Source: a bacterium (lineage in GTDB: Bacteria > Krumholzibacteriota > Krumholzibacteriia > LZORAL124-64-63). Taken from it: a DNA stretch of 56,069 nt. The translations under genes and the position numbers were made by a program. Shown here one piece after another: positions 42,104-51,124 of this stretch (the first letter of the stretch is position 1; each line of letters begins with the position of its first letter). Under the pieces are notes generated by a model. That model did no database searches and was not told the DNA's origin. It was given only the letters and a program-made list of their open reading frames with translations. Location of the stretch: assembly GCA_024223715.1 (NCBI GenBank), contig JAAEOA010000241.1:1-56069 (forward strand), read 5' to 3'.

Positions 42104-43372
42104 TTGTATTTCTTTTATTTCTATCCAGTGTCCATTACCACCAAACAGTACCGTCAACCGGTGTTGTCACGTATTCTGATGGTGTTCATGCTGGTTGCCT
42201 TTATCTGGATGAGATATTTTCCAAATTTGTTGTCCGTAGATCCCAATAACCTGGTTTTTTATCCTGGGTCCGGGCGAATATGGACAGTTGTGACCGCCAT
42301 TTTTATGCATGGTGGGTGGCTGCATCTCCTGGGAAATATGATCTATTTTAATGTTTTTGCACCAGTGTTGGAAAGTCGGGTCGGGGCGAAACTTTTCCTT
42401 TTCTATTTCCTGATGATGGGAGTGTTTGGCAATTTGGCCCATGGTCTGGTGGCTTCGCAGGGATGGTTTGGCCAGTACGGAGTGGGTGTGTTGGGGGCTT
42501 CAGGGGCCATTGCCGGGTTGTTGGCCTTTAGCATGATTCGTTTTCATTGCTCCCGGGTTGAAATTGCCTGGTGGATGTTTGCACCCATGATGGGCCAAAA
42601 CAAAGTGGGCCGAACAAAGGTTCCCTTGCTGGTGGCGGTGGCACTTTGGTTCCTGTTGCAGGTGGTTCATTCACTGGTGGCCTCCCAAACTGGAGCATCG
42701 GTTTCATATGGGGCTCACTTTGGCGGCTTTATTATGGGCCTGGTCCTTGCTTTGTTTTTGGGACAATGGCGTGAAGGGAATATTGAAGGACTGCGCCTGA
42801 AGGCTGAAGAGTATTTTCGGGAGGGTGCGTTTCATGCATCGGTTGGATCCTGGATTGCTTACCTCGAAAAAGAACCTTTTGATTTGATGGCCCGCCTGGA
42901 ACTGGCAAGAGCGCAGGTTTTGACCGGGGAAACGGTCAGCGCGGAGTTAAATTACCGACGGGTTTTCCTTTCATATCTGAAACGAAGCCGTGCCGATAAA
43001 GCAGTGGATGTTTTTATTGAGGCAAATCGGGCCCAACTTAGCGAATCATTCAAACCAGGTGAATTGGCGAGGGTTGCGTTTTTTCAAGAGAAGCAAATGA
43101 AGTATGCTGAGGCTGCAGTGACTCACCAGATACTGTTCAGCAAGTATCCGGGCATCAGTGAGGGTAAACGGTCTTTGGTGCGTTTGGTCATGTTGCATCG
43201 GGGGAAAATTGACGACGCATCAGCACTGGAACATTGGCTCCAGACAGCTGATAAAGTCTTGGCCCAGGATAGTTGGCGGGCGTTCCTCGAAACCGAACTC
43301 AGGAATGAAGGAGGGCTTGGTGGAGAATCCGGGGCAAATCATCAGTACCAGGATCTTCAACCAAAACTCTGA
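42104..43372 (+). CDS. rhomboid-family intramembrane serine protease with C-terminal helical repeat domain
   Basis: The 422-residue membrane protein has a six-helix rhomboid core (about 20-220). The catalytic Ser is in LGASGAIAGLLAF and the catalytic His in SYGAHFGGFIMG; HGGWLHLLGNM matches the conserved second-helix region. Rhomboids cut transmembrane segments. The last ~190 residues are soluble and look like TPR-type helices (EYFREGAFHASVGSWIAYLE; LELARAQVLTGETVSAELNY), perhaps for substrate choice. TTG is the probable start, with GGAG five bases upstream. The last 74 bp overlap the convergent aspartokinase gene. Confidence 0.88.
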   Translation: MYFFYFYPVSITTKQYRQPVLSRILMVFMLVAFIWMRYFPNLLSVDPNNLVFYPGSGRIWTVVTAIFMHGGWLHLLGNMIYFNVFAPVLESRVGAKLFLFYFLMMGVFGNLAHGLVASQGWFGQYGVGVLGASGAIAGLLAFSMIRFHCSRVEIAWWMFAPMMGQNKVGRTKVPLLVAVALWFLLQVVHSLVASQTGASVSYGAHFGGFIMGLVLALFLGQWREGNIEGLRLKAEEYFREGAFHASVGSWIAYLEKEPFDLMARLELARAQVLTGETVSAELNYRRVFLSYLKRSRADKAVDVFIEANRAQLSESFKPGELARVAFFQEKQMKYAEAAVTHQILFSKYPGISEGKRSLVRLVMLHRGKIDDASALEHWLQTADKVLAQDSWRAFLETELRNEGGLGGESGANHQYQDLQPKL

Positions 43373-44615
43373 GAGACGAACCATCGGCTCGAAGGCGCCA
43401 TTCTTTGCACCCGGAATCACTCAAAACCTGTCCCACGTGTTTTTGCACTTCCAACCAGGAGTCCGGTCGGCCCCCGGCAAAGCTGATACACATGAGATTG
43501 TCCTGCCGCACGGTTTGAATAGGCTGGGTAGTATTTTTATTAGTCAGTTGACTCAACAGATCCTGCAAGGCGGTGGTGGGTGCCAGAACTTCCCACCGAA
43601 GTGCAGAGTTGCTGTGGTCCATCCATTCGGTAATCACACAGCAGGGATCTACCCGGCGCAGAATTTCTTCCCGAATAAACTGAGCAGATTCTTCACGAAC
43701 CGTGCTGAGGGCCAGGCGGGTGACCTCGTTTTTAACATCCATGGACAAAGGGCGGTAACGGTTCTCACGATCTGTAACCGAGATTTGGCGGGAAGTGGAG
43801 TCAATGGAAATACTGGTTCCCGGTTGGTTGTGAAAGCTGGATCGAACCATCAGTGGGACTTGGTGGCGTTGGGCAAATTCCACCGCGCGCAAGTGGACCA
43901 CTCCGCAACCGGTTTGGGCAATATCGGTCATTTCCTGATATGTGAGTTCTTTGTGAAGCCAGGCTTCGGGTACCGCTTTGGGGTCGGCACTGAGAATTCC
44001 ATCAACATCTTTAAGGATTTCGCACCGTTGGGCTCCCAGAGCAGCTGCCAAGGCTACGGCAGTGGTATCACTTCCGCCACGGCCAAGAGTGGTTATCTCT
44101 TTGGCTTGGCTGACACCCTGAAATCCAGCCACTACCACCACTTGTCCTTGGCAGATGGCTTCACGAACTCTTTCGGCAGTCACTTTGATGATCCGTGCGT
44201 CGGTGTGGCTGTTATCGGTAATGATGCCGCATTGGCTTCCAGTGAAGCTAATGGCAGGGCAGCCTTCGTCAGCAAGAATCATTGAAAGAAGGCTCATGGT
44301 GATGCGCTCTCCCACGGAAAGCAGCATGTCCAATTCACGGCGGGATGGATGTCTGCTGGCCTGACTGGCCATTTCTTCCAGTTCATCGGTGGTAGTGCCC
44401 ATGGCGCTGACGACAACCACCAGGGCCTGACCGTTTTTGTGAGTGGTGGCAATATCTTTGGCGATGGTGCGAATGCGGTCCACATTGGCCAGGCTTGACC
44501 CACCGTATTTGCGCACAACAACCGGACAGGGTGAGTGCCCACTGTCTGGAGTCTTGGCAAGGGAGTCAGAGGCACCGTTTGCGGTGTGGGAATGGTCTTT
44601 GGGGATGTTGGACAA
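43299..44615 (-). CDS. lysC: aspartate kinase
   Basis: The 438-residue enzyme phosphorylates aspartate, the first step to lysine, threonine and methionine. The kinase part has VVVRKYGGSSLANVDRI, VVVVSAMGTTTDEL, GERITMSLLSMIL, LGRGGSDTTAVALAAALGA and CEILKDVDGILSADP, all typical. The C-terminal ~130 residues are ACT-like but diverged (LALSTVREESAQFIREEI, then NLMCISFAGGRPDSW). I prefer a TTG at 44615 because AAGGGAG lies five bases upstream; a TTG at 44681 gives a 460-residue version. The first ~30 residues precede the usual start of the family and have no clear homology. Its 3' end overlaps the rhomboid gene by 74 bp. Confidence 0.93.
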   Translation of the reverse strand: MSNIPKDHSHTANGASDSLAKTPDSGHSPCPVVVRKYGGSSLANVDRIRTIAKDIATTHKNGQALVVVVSAMGTTTDELEEMASQASRHPSRRELDMLLSVGERITMSLLSMILADEGCPAISFTGSQCGIITDNSHTDARIIKVTAERVREAICQGQVVVVAGFQGVSQAKEITTLGRGGSDTTAVALAAALGAQRCEILKDVDGILSADPKAVPEAWLHKELTYQEMTDIAQTGCGVVHLRAVEFAQRHQVPLMVRSSFHNQPGTSISIDSTSRQISVTDRENRYRPLSMDVKNEVTRLALSTVREESAQFIREEILRRVDPCCVITEWMDHSNSALRWEVLAPTTALQDLLSQLTNKNTTQPIQTVRQDNLMCISFAGGRPDSWLEVQKHVGQVLSDSGCKEWRLRADGSSLRVLVEDPGTDDLPRILHQALLHS

Positions 44616-44764
44616 AAGGTCTCCCTTGGCTGGCCTGTGGTCGTTTTTCGGTACAATACGGCAGACTTGACCTGTCCACAAGAAATATGGTCCAAAAACG
44701 TCTGCAAGGTTGCCCTGCGACAGTTTCTGGGATACTTTACACTAACCTCCCGGTTTGGTGAATC

Positions 44765-45547
44765 ATGTTTAGAAGCCAAAGGTTAAATCCTGATTTGGGA
44801 CCTGTTGGGAGGGTGCGGACCGATCTGGAGACCCCGAAAGATTTTCAGAAAAAAATCCGAAATGGAAATGCTGCTTCGGGCCTTGGTGCTGCGTTACGGC
44901 AAAGGCTGGATCAGCATGGAGCTCGTGTCCTGTCCGATTCCGAACTGCTGACCCTTATTCTGGGGCCAGGCGGGGGCGATTCAGCGGCAATACGAGCGGC
45001 CGAAATTTGCACTCAATGGGACGATTTGGGCCATTTAGCGGCTATCCCGACTCAGGTATTAGCCAAACAGGCCCGTATCTCCGTGACCCGGGCACGACGC
45101 CTGTTGGCTGCCATTGAACTGGGGTGGCGGACAAGAAGGCCGCAAAAATCTTTGCGCCCCAAAGTGAGAAGGCCTGAAGATCTGCATTTTTTATTGCGTC
45201 GAGAATTTCAGGGCCTTGACAGAGAACGATTTCTGGCTCTTTATCTCGATAGTAGGCACAGGGTCAAAAGTTGTGAATTAATCTCCGTGGGTACGTTAAA
45301 CGCCTCTTTGGTGCATCCGAGAGAAGTGTTCAAAAACGCCATTGGAGTTTCAGCTGCGGCAGTGATTGTGGCTCATAACCACCCGTCCGGTTGCAGTGAA
45401 CCGAGTGCCGACGATTTGGAATTGACCGCCCGATTGGATCGGTGTGGGAATATATTGGGAATTTCATTGCTGGACCATCTTGTCAGCGGCGATGATGAAA
45501 TAGTTAGCATCAGGGAGTATGGTTGGCCAGCCGCGGTCAAGGATTGA
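44765..45547 (+). CDS. radC: RadC-family JAB domain protein
   Basis: The 260-residue protein has an N-terminal helix-hairpin-helix region (LSDSELLTLILGPGGGDSAA) and a C-terminal JAB/MPN domain. The JAMM zinc motif is complete: REVFKNAIGVSAAAVIVAHN then HPSGCSEPSADDLELT, with the glutamate-bearing strand SCELISVGTLNASLVHPRE before it. The family is named for DNA repair, but that role is now doubted; a metal-dependent nuclease or isopeptidase function has been suggested. It carries an N-terminal extension of about 35 residues. It sits directly ahead of mreB, a neighbourhood seen in many bacteria. Confidence 0.9.
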   Translation: MFRSQRLNPDLGPVGRVRTDLETPKDFQKKIRNGNAASGLGAALRQRLDQHGARVLSDSELLTLILGPGGGDSAAIRAAEICTQWDDLGHLAAIPTQVLAKQARISVTRARRLLAAIELGWRTRRPQKSLRPKVRRPEDLHFLLRREFQGLDRERFLALYLDSRHRVKSCELISVGTLNASLVHPREVFKNAIGVSAAAVIVAHNHPSGCSEPSADDLELTARLDRCGNILGISLLDHLVSGDDEIVSIREYGWPAAVKD

Positions 45548-45588
45548 CGCGGGCCAGCTCCCATAAGGATTCGTGGAAGGAATCACAA

Positions 45589-46623
45589 ATGTTCAAACGC
45601 CTGCAGGGAATGTTCACCAACGACATTGCCATTGATCTGGGAACAGCCAATACTCTGGTTTATATCAAGGGTAAAGGAATTGTTCTGAACCACCCGTCAG
45701 TGGTGGCCTTGGATAAAACCACCGGCAAGGTTTACGCTGTGGGTTCAGAAGCCAAAGCCATGCTGGGAAAAACCCCGGACCGCATTGCCGCCATCAGGCC
45801 CATGAAGGACGGCGTGATTGCCGACTTCGAAGTTACTGAATATATGCTGCGTGAATTCATTAAAATGGCTCAGAAACGTCGTCATTTTATTGCCCCGCGC
45901 ATTGTTGTCTGTGTGCCCAGTGGCATTACTGAAGTGGAAAAACGTGCGGTTCGCGATAGTGCCAAGCACGCTGGTGCCCGGGAAGTCTTCCTGGTGGCAG
46001 AGCCCATGGCTGCAGCCATTGGTGTGGGTCTTCCTGTGGATCAACCCAGTGGTAACATGATTATTGATATTGGTGGTGGCACTACTGAAATTGCAGTCAT
46101 TGCATTAAATGGCATTGTCTGCGATACCAGCATCCGTGTTGGTGGTGATGAACTTGATGAGGCCATCGTCAATTACATCAAAAAGAACCACAACCTTCTC
46201 ATTGGAGACCAGACCGCTGAGAATATTAAAAAGACCATTGGGTCGGCCCATAAATTCGATGAAGAAATTGAAATGGAAGTCAAAGGCCTCTATCAGGTTT
46301 CCGGTGTCCCCAAAACACTGAAAATTTCATCCATGGAAATAAGAGAAGCCCTGCAGGAACCGATCCAGGCAATTTGCGATGCCCTGAAGCAAAGCCTTGA
46401 GCAAACACCACCAGAGCTTGCTGCCGATATTAAAGACCGGGGAATTGTGGTCACCGGTGGCGGAGCCCTTTTGAAGGGATTGCCGGAGTTGTTGCGTGAG
46501 CAAACAGATTTGCCCATTAACCTGATGGACGACCCACTGTTCTGTGTGGTCCTGGGAACAGGGAAAATTCTTGACGATTTTGAGAAATATCGTCCGGTTA
46601 TTATGCCTGGTGGGCGGAGCTAA
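45589..46623 (+). CDS. mreB: rod-shape-determining actin-like protein MreB
   Basis: The 344-residue protein forms membrane-bound filaments that direct wall synthesis. Actin-fold phosphate loops are NDIAIDLGTANTLVYIKGKG and MIIDIGGGTTEIAVIALNG; the adenosine region is GIVVTGGGALLKGLPELL. The N-terminal MFKRLQGMF is an amphipathic membrane anchor. ATG 45589 is chosen for AAGGA upstream, rather than the longer frame from 45523. It leads mreB-mreC-mreD-mrdA-rodA with gaps of three bases or overlaps. Confidence 0.97.
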   Translation: MFKRLQGMFTNDIAIDLGTANTLVYIKGKGIVLNHPSVVALDKTTGKVYAVGSEAKAMLGKTPDRIAAIRPMKDGVIADFEVTEYMLREFIKMAQKRRHFIAPRIVVCVPSGITEVEKRAVRDSAKHAGAREVFLVAEPMAAAIGVGLPVDQPSGNMIIDIGGGTTEIAVIALNGIVCDTSIRVGGDELDEAIVNYIKKNHNLLIGDQTAENIKKTIGSAHKFDEEIEMEVKGLYQVSGVPKTLKISSMEIREALQEPIQAICDALKQSLEQTPPELAADIKDRGIVVTGGGALLKGLPELLREQTDLPINLMDDPLFCVVLGTGKILDDFEKYRPVIMPGGRS

Positions 46624-46626
46624 TTC

Positions 46627-47484
46627 ATGCTCCGTAGGCCTGCAGAGGTATCTACCAATGTAGCGTGGGCGGTTTTGGTTGTCTGTGTGGGGCTTTCTAT
46701 TCTTTTGTTGAGCCTGCCGAAAGAAAACAGCATCCGGGTCGCCGACCGTCTTGGCCTGATCCTCACTTCTCCTTATTGGCAAGTCAGAAATTTTGGGGAA
46801 GATGTTCTGCGAACAAGAGATGAAAATACTCTGTTGCAGGAAAGAATCCTTTCTTTGGAATTGATGGCCCAAGCCAACGAGCGCATGGTTCGTGATGCGG
46901 GACGTATGGCCGGGCCCGCTCTAGATGTTGGGTTTTCCGGTGAACTTGTTCCCTGCAGGGTCATCAAGCGGCAACGCAGCCGTTTTGCCACTATGATAAA
47001 AATTCAGAGTCTGGAGCCTGTTGCCTGGCAGCCTTGGCAGCCTGTCTTATCTGGCAAGGGTTATCTGGGCCGGTTACGAACCGTCATTAATGACCATGAA
47101 GCCTGGGTGGAATTGTTGTCCGCTCCAGACTTTGCTCTGGGCATTGAAATTGACCGCACTGGACTGCTGGGTGTTTTGCATCCCCGATCGGGCCGCTTTG
47201 TGGTCGATATGGTGGGGCGTGATGAAGACGTTAAGGTTGGGGACCTGATTATTACCTCTGGCATTGCTGAAGTCCGGGAACAAGCTGCCGAGAATCGTGA
47301 CAGCAGTACTCTTCGGGGTTTTCCGGTGGGTGTTGTTTCGCAGGTATCGTCCCCGTCGGAAATGATTTTTAAAGAAATAATTGTTCAGCCCACGGCACAA
47401 TTCGAATACAACGAAACAGTATTTGTTGTGGTGCCTTTCTTCTCCGAGACTCCACCTGAAGAGGGGCAGGTGCCAGCCCCGTGA
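46627..47484 (+). CDS. mreC: rod-shape-determining protein MreC
   Basis: The 285-residue protein has one N-terminal transmembrane helix (VAWAVLVVCVGLSILLLSL), a coiled coil (about 62-90, ENTLLQERILSLELMAQANE) and the two beta-barrel domains of MreC (VIKRQRSRFATMIKI; GYLGRLRTVINDHEAWVELL; VKVGDLIITSGIAE). It is periplasmic and activates the PBP2-RodA complex. The ATG is three bases after mreB, with GGAGC upstream. mreD begins at its stop codon (GTGA overlap). Confidence 0.93.
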   Translation: MLRRPAEVSTNVAWAVLVVCVGLSILLLSLPKENSIRVADRLGLILTSPYWQVRNFGEDVLRTRDENTLLQERILSLELMAQANERMVRDAGRMAGPALDVGFSGELVPCRVIKRQRSRFATMIKIQSLEPVAWQPWQPVLSGKGYLGRLRTVINDHEAWVELLSAPDFALGIEIDRTGLLGVLHPRSGRFVVDMVGRDEDVKVGDLIITSGIAEVREQAAENRDSSTLRGFPVGVVSQVSSPSEMIFKEIIVQPTAQFEYNETVFVVVPFFSETPPEEGQVPAP

Positions 47485-47972
47485 GATATTTCCTGCAAAC
47501 ATCCCTGATTTGGATTCTGGTGGCTTTTGTTGGGGAGACCCTGATTTCTCCGGCCATTAGCATCAAAGGCATCTCTCCAGATTTTTCTATTATTGCCCTG
47601 GTGGTTCTTTCATTGGCAGCGGGTCCCATGCCCGGAACCGTGGGGGGATTTGTGCTGGGGCTAATCCAGGACTTGTCCAATCCCGCGCTATTGGGTTTGC
47701 ATGCCCTTTGTAAGTGTACTTTGGGGTTCAGCTTGGGAGCCTTGCGCAGCCGCCTGGTTCATGGAATGCCTGTTGCTGAAGGAATTGTCGTTGCTCTGGC
47801 GGTATTGGCTCATGATCTGGTTTTCCTCCTGGTGCAAAGTCGCCTGGTTGATGAGGCCTTTTTGAATCCCCTGCTGACCGAGAGTTTTCCTGTGGCCATT
47901 TATTCCGGAGTGGCTGGTATGTTGATCATTCGCCTGGCGGATTTGGTTGGCATTATGGGCCAGGAGGATTGA
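47481..47972 (+). CDS. mreD: rod-shape-determining protein MreD
   Basis: The 163-residue protein has about five hydrophobic helices and starts MRYFLQTSLIWILVAFVGET. The conserved central helix is PGTVGGFVLGLIQDLSNPAL followed by LGLHALCKCTLGFSLGALRS, matching the MreD family. It belongs to the membrane part of the elongasome. The GTG start lies four bases before the mreC stop and indicates coupling. The identity rests partly on gene order, since the family is weakly conserved. Confidence 0.88.
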   Translation: MRYFLQTSLIWILVAFVGETLISPAISIKGISPDFSIIALVVLSLAAGPMPGTVGGFVLGLIQDLSNPALLGLHALCKCTLGFSLGALRSRLVHGMPVAEGIVVALAVLAHDLVFLLVQSRLVDEAFLNPLLTESFPVAIYSGVAGMLIIRLADLVGIMGQED

Positions 47973-47973
47973 A

Positions 47974-49827
47974 GTGAACACCGACCAGGATTTGTTGTTG
48001 CGCCAACGGATTTTTCGCGGTGTGGTTATTTCACTGTTTCTTATTTTGGTGGGCAATCTTTTTTACATGATGGTTTTACGCCATGATTATTATCAGGGGC
48101 AGGCTCTGGAAAACCGTCAAGTCCGATTCAGGGTTAAAGCTCCTCGCGGCCGAATTACCGACCGTCATGGAACCATCGTGGCAGATAATCTTTATATCGC
48201 AGATATTACCTTACCTCGCTCAAGCATTCATTTTACCGAACCGGATAGCACTCTTGCCCGTCTCATTCAGTGGTTCGATATGCCCAGGGAAGAAACTCTG
48301 GATCGTCTCGTCAAACAGAAAAAAAGAGGCCGGCCCCGCTTGACCCTGGTGCGTAATGCTTCCATGTCCCGAATTTGCGCTGTTCAGGAAAGGGCTCGGC
48401 AATTGCCAGGTGTCAGGGTGGAGTCCAGGCCTCGCCGTCGATATCTCTTTGGGCAAATGCTGGCTCACCTGGCTGGTTTCGTGGGTGAAGTGGGCAAAGC
48501 GGATATGGACACGTCTTCTCATGGAAAAAATTATCGACTTGGAGACATGATCGGCAAGCAAGGTGTGGAATCTGCTTTGGAAGATCACCTGCGAGGGCGG
48601 GACGGGCTGAAACTGGAAGAAGTTAATGCCTCCAATCGGGTGGTGGGCTATAGAACTGTATGGCTTGAGGAAGTGCAACCGGGGTCCGATGTGGCTATGA
48701 CCATTTCTCTGCCTCTGCAATCGGCAATGGATTTGGCTATTGGAGATGGGGTTGGTTGTGGAGTAGCAATTTCCGTAGCATCAGGAGAGGTTTTGGCTGC
48801 AGTTAGCAAGCCAACATTTGATTCAAATTTAATGACTATGAGCATCAGTTCTTCCCAGTGGAATGAATTAATTGAAAACCCGGCCAAGCCATTTTTTAAT
48901 CGAATTGTTCAGGCGACCTATCCGCCAGGCTCAATTTATAAAGGTGTCACCAGCTTGGCAGGCCTTTCCCTGGGAGTTATTGATACCAGCACAGTCCTTG
49001 ATCCGTGTCATGGCGGGATGAATTTTGGAAACCGTTATTTCAAGTGCTGGAAACGAGGTGGCCACGGAACGGTGGATCATACCGATGCGATGGTTTTTTC
49101 ATGCGATACTTATTATTACCAACTGGGCTTGCGTTTGGAAATTGACCAGATGGCTACTGCCGCGAGGACTTTTGGACTGGGCAGTCCTTGTTCGGACATT
49201 TTTCCATCCGAAGCCAGTGGTCTTGTACCTGATTCCGATTTTTATGACGGTCGGTTTGGAAAAAGAGGATGGACTCGCGGAGTTTTGCTAAATAATAGCA
49301 TTGGTCAGGGTGAAATTCTGGTCACTCCTTTGCAAATGGCCATGCTTACCGCGAGAATAGCCAGTTCAGGAAAAACACCCAACCCGACTTTTGTCCTAAA
49401 CTCCAATGCGGAACCCGTTGAACCTCCGGCTCTTCCTTTTGAGGAAGCTCATTTACAATGGTGTCGGGAGTCCATGTGGCAGGTTGTGGCTCGGGGAACT
49501 GGAAAAGCGGCTCAACAGGACAGCTTTTCCGTTGCGGGGAAAACCGGGACGGCTCAGAATCCACATGGAGAAGACCACGCTTGGTTTGTTTGCTTTGCTC
49601 CTGTGGAACAACCGGAAGTGGCCGTGGCAATAATTCTTGAAAATGCGGGGCATGGTGGTAGCGAAGCGGCGCCAATCGCCGGCCAGTGGCTCAGGGAATG
49701 GTTCGCCAGTGAAGATCGCAAGGAGTTGCTCAAATCCGGTTCTGAAAACAATGGTCACTCCAGAGACGAAGAATCTTTGAACGTATCGGCAGTGGGCAAC
49801 ACCGGCACCGAAAGGGGCAGCCTGTGA
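47974..49827 (+). CDS. mrdA: penicillin-binding protein 2 (class B PBP, elongation transpeptidase)
   Basis: The 617-residue protein has one membrane helix (IFRGVVISLFLILVGNLFYM), the N-terminal PBP-dimer domain with KAPRGRITDRHGTIVADN, and the transpeptidase domain. Catalytic motifs are SIYK in YPPGSIYKGV (about residue 320), SCD in FSCDTYYYQLG (about 377) and KTGT in VAGKTGTAQNP (about 523). The GTG start has AGGAGG upstream, two bases after mreD ends. The C-terminal ~35 residues are a charged tail beyond the enzyme domain. Its stop overlaps the rodA start. Confidence 0.95.
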   Translation: MNTDQDLLLRQRIFRGVVISLFLILVGNLFYMMVLRHDYYQGQALENRQVRFRVKAPRGRITDRHGTIVADNLYIADITLPRSSIHFTEPDSTLARLIQWFDMPREETLDRLVKQKKRGRPRLTLVRNASMSRICAVQERARQLPGVRVESRPRRRYLFGQMLAHLAGFVGEVGKADMDTSSHGKNYRLGDMIGKQGVESALEDHLRGRDGLKLEEVNASNRVVGYRTVWLEEVQPGSDVAMTISLPLQSAMDLAIGDGVGCGVAISVASGEVLAAVSKPTFDSNLMTMSISSSQWNELIENPAKPFFNRIVQATYPPGSIYKGVTSLAGLSLGVIDTSTVLDPCHGGMNFGNRYFKCWKRGGHGTVDHTDAMVFSCDTYYYQLGLRLEIDQMATAARTFGLGSPCSDIFPSEASGLVPDSDFYDGRFGKRGWTRGVLLNNSIGQGEILVTPLQMAMLTARIASSGKTPNPTFVLNSNAEPVEPPALPFEEAHLQWCRESMWQVVARGTGKAAQQDSFSVAGKTGTAQNPHGEDHAWFVCFAPVEQPEVAVAIILENAGHGGSEAAPIAGQWLREWFASEDRKELLKSGSENNGHSRDEESLNVSAVGNTGTERGSL

Positions 49828-51095
49828 ACTATCTGGGAATGCTCATACCTCCCGGCGATAAAATGATTTTCCTGGCCTGGTTGTGTCTCGGGTTTTTAAG
49901 TCTGGCCATTTTGTGGTCGGTTACCGAACCCATCAGCGGACCTTATGAAGAACTGGATCCTGGAGTTTCCAAAGGTGTGTTCTGGCGGCAGGTTATTTGG
50001 CTGGTCATAGGTTTTGCCGGATTGATTGTCGCTGCTAATTTTCCTTTACGGTACATGGATAATATTGCTGTTCCGGCCTATCTTTTCACTTTGGCCCTGC
50101 TGGCCCTCACTTTGGTTGTGGGGCCCAAAATTGCGGGCGCTCAACGCTGGTTGGCTATCGGGCCTCTGCGAATACAGCCATCGGAATTGGCCAAGGTCCC
50201 TTATATTTTGGTAATGGCTCACTTGTTGACCAATACCCAGGATGGAACACGCAAATTGATGGTAACCATGGCCAGTTTGGGGCTGACCCTGCTGCCCATG
50301 ATGCTGATTTTAAAAGAACCCGATCTGGGGACCAGTCTTGTCTTTCTGGCCGTGTGGGTGGGGCTGGTTTTCTGGTATGGTGTTCCCGGTTTGTTGCTGA
50401 TCGGAGCAGGCAGTGCCGCTGTCAGTGCCATTTTTAGTTTTTATTCTGAGACGGTGGCATTAAATCCATGGCCCTGGGCTATATACTTGTTGGTTTTGCT
50501 TGGTGCTTTATATGTGGCACGTTTGGGGATTCTTTCTTCGGTGGTGCTGTTAATTGCAAACATCATGACCGGTATTGGTATTCCTTTTTTCTGGGATAAA
50601 CTGAAAGGTTACCAGCAGGAGCGGATCCTGACATTTTTTGATCCCACTCGGGATGCTTTCGGAACTGGCTATCAGGCCATTCAGTCAAAAGTGGCCATTG
50701 GTACCGGAGGACTGTTTGGAACTCACTATCTGCAGGGGACTCAGAAGGGGTTGGCTTTTCTTCCTGAGCGGCATACCGATTTTATCTTTTCGGTTATTGG
50801 TGAAGAACTGGGGCTCCTGGGTGCCTTGTTCCTTCTCATGGTCTATCTGGTCATTATTTGGCAGGGGATCAAACACGCGACCATGGCCCGCCAGCCGTTT
50901 GCCCGATTTGTTGCAATTGGGGTGGTTTCGTATTTTGTTTTTCATGTGGTGACAAATGTGGCCATTACCACTGGCTTGATGCCTGTGACAGGCTTGCCTT
51001 TGCCTTTGATCAGTTATGGAGGATCCAACCTTCTGATCAGTTCCATTCTTGTGGGCCTCCTCATTAATGTCAGCGCTCGCACTTTTAACGACTGA
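49824..51095 (+). CDS. rodA: RodA glycosyltransferase (SEDS family)
   Basis: The 423-residue inner-membrane protein has about ten helices and the SEDS signatures: GAQRWLAIGPLRIQPSELAK, LKEPDLGTSLVFLAVWVGLV, GTGYQAIQSKVAIGTGGLFG, FLPERHTDFIFSVIGEELGL and TGLPLPLISYGGSNLL. The Asp of the catalytic loop is in RHTDFIF. It polymerises glycan strands with PBP2 during elongation. The GTG start overlaps the mrdA stop by four bases (GTGA). Confidence 0.97.
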   Translation: MNYLGMLIPPGDKMIFLAWLCLGFLSLAILWSVTEPISGPYEELDPGVSKGVFWRQVIWLVIGFAGLIVAANFPLRYMDNIAVPAYLFTLALLALTLVVGPKIAGAQRWLAIGPLRIQPSELAKVPYILVMAHLLTNTQDGTRKLMVTMASLGLTLLPMMLILKEPDLGTSLVFLAVWVGLVFWYGVPGLLLIGAGSAAVSAIFSFYSETVALNPWPWAIYLLVLLGALYVARLGILSSVVLLIANIMTGIGIPFFWDKLKGYQQERILTFFDPTRDAFGTGYQAIQSKVAIGTGGLFGTHYLQGTQKGLAFLPERHTDFIFSVIGEELGLLGALFLLMVYLVIIWQGIKHATMARQPFARFVAIGVVSYFVFHVVTNVAITTGLMPVTGLPLPLISYGGSNLLISSILVGLLINVSARTFND

Positions 51096-51124
51096 ATCGT
51101 ATTTCGGTCCAAGGAGATTTACGT

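Noticed and set aside
43299-43372. Frameshift at the rhomboid 3' end
   Set aside because: Both reading frames are intact and each protein is complete; an overlap is simpler, though it cannot be excluded without reads.
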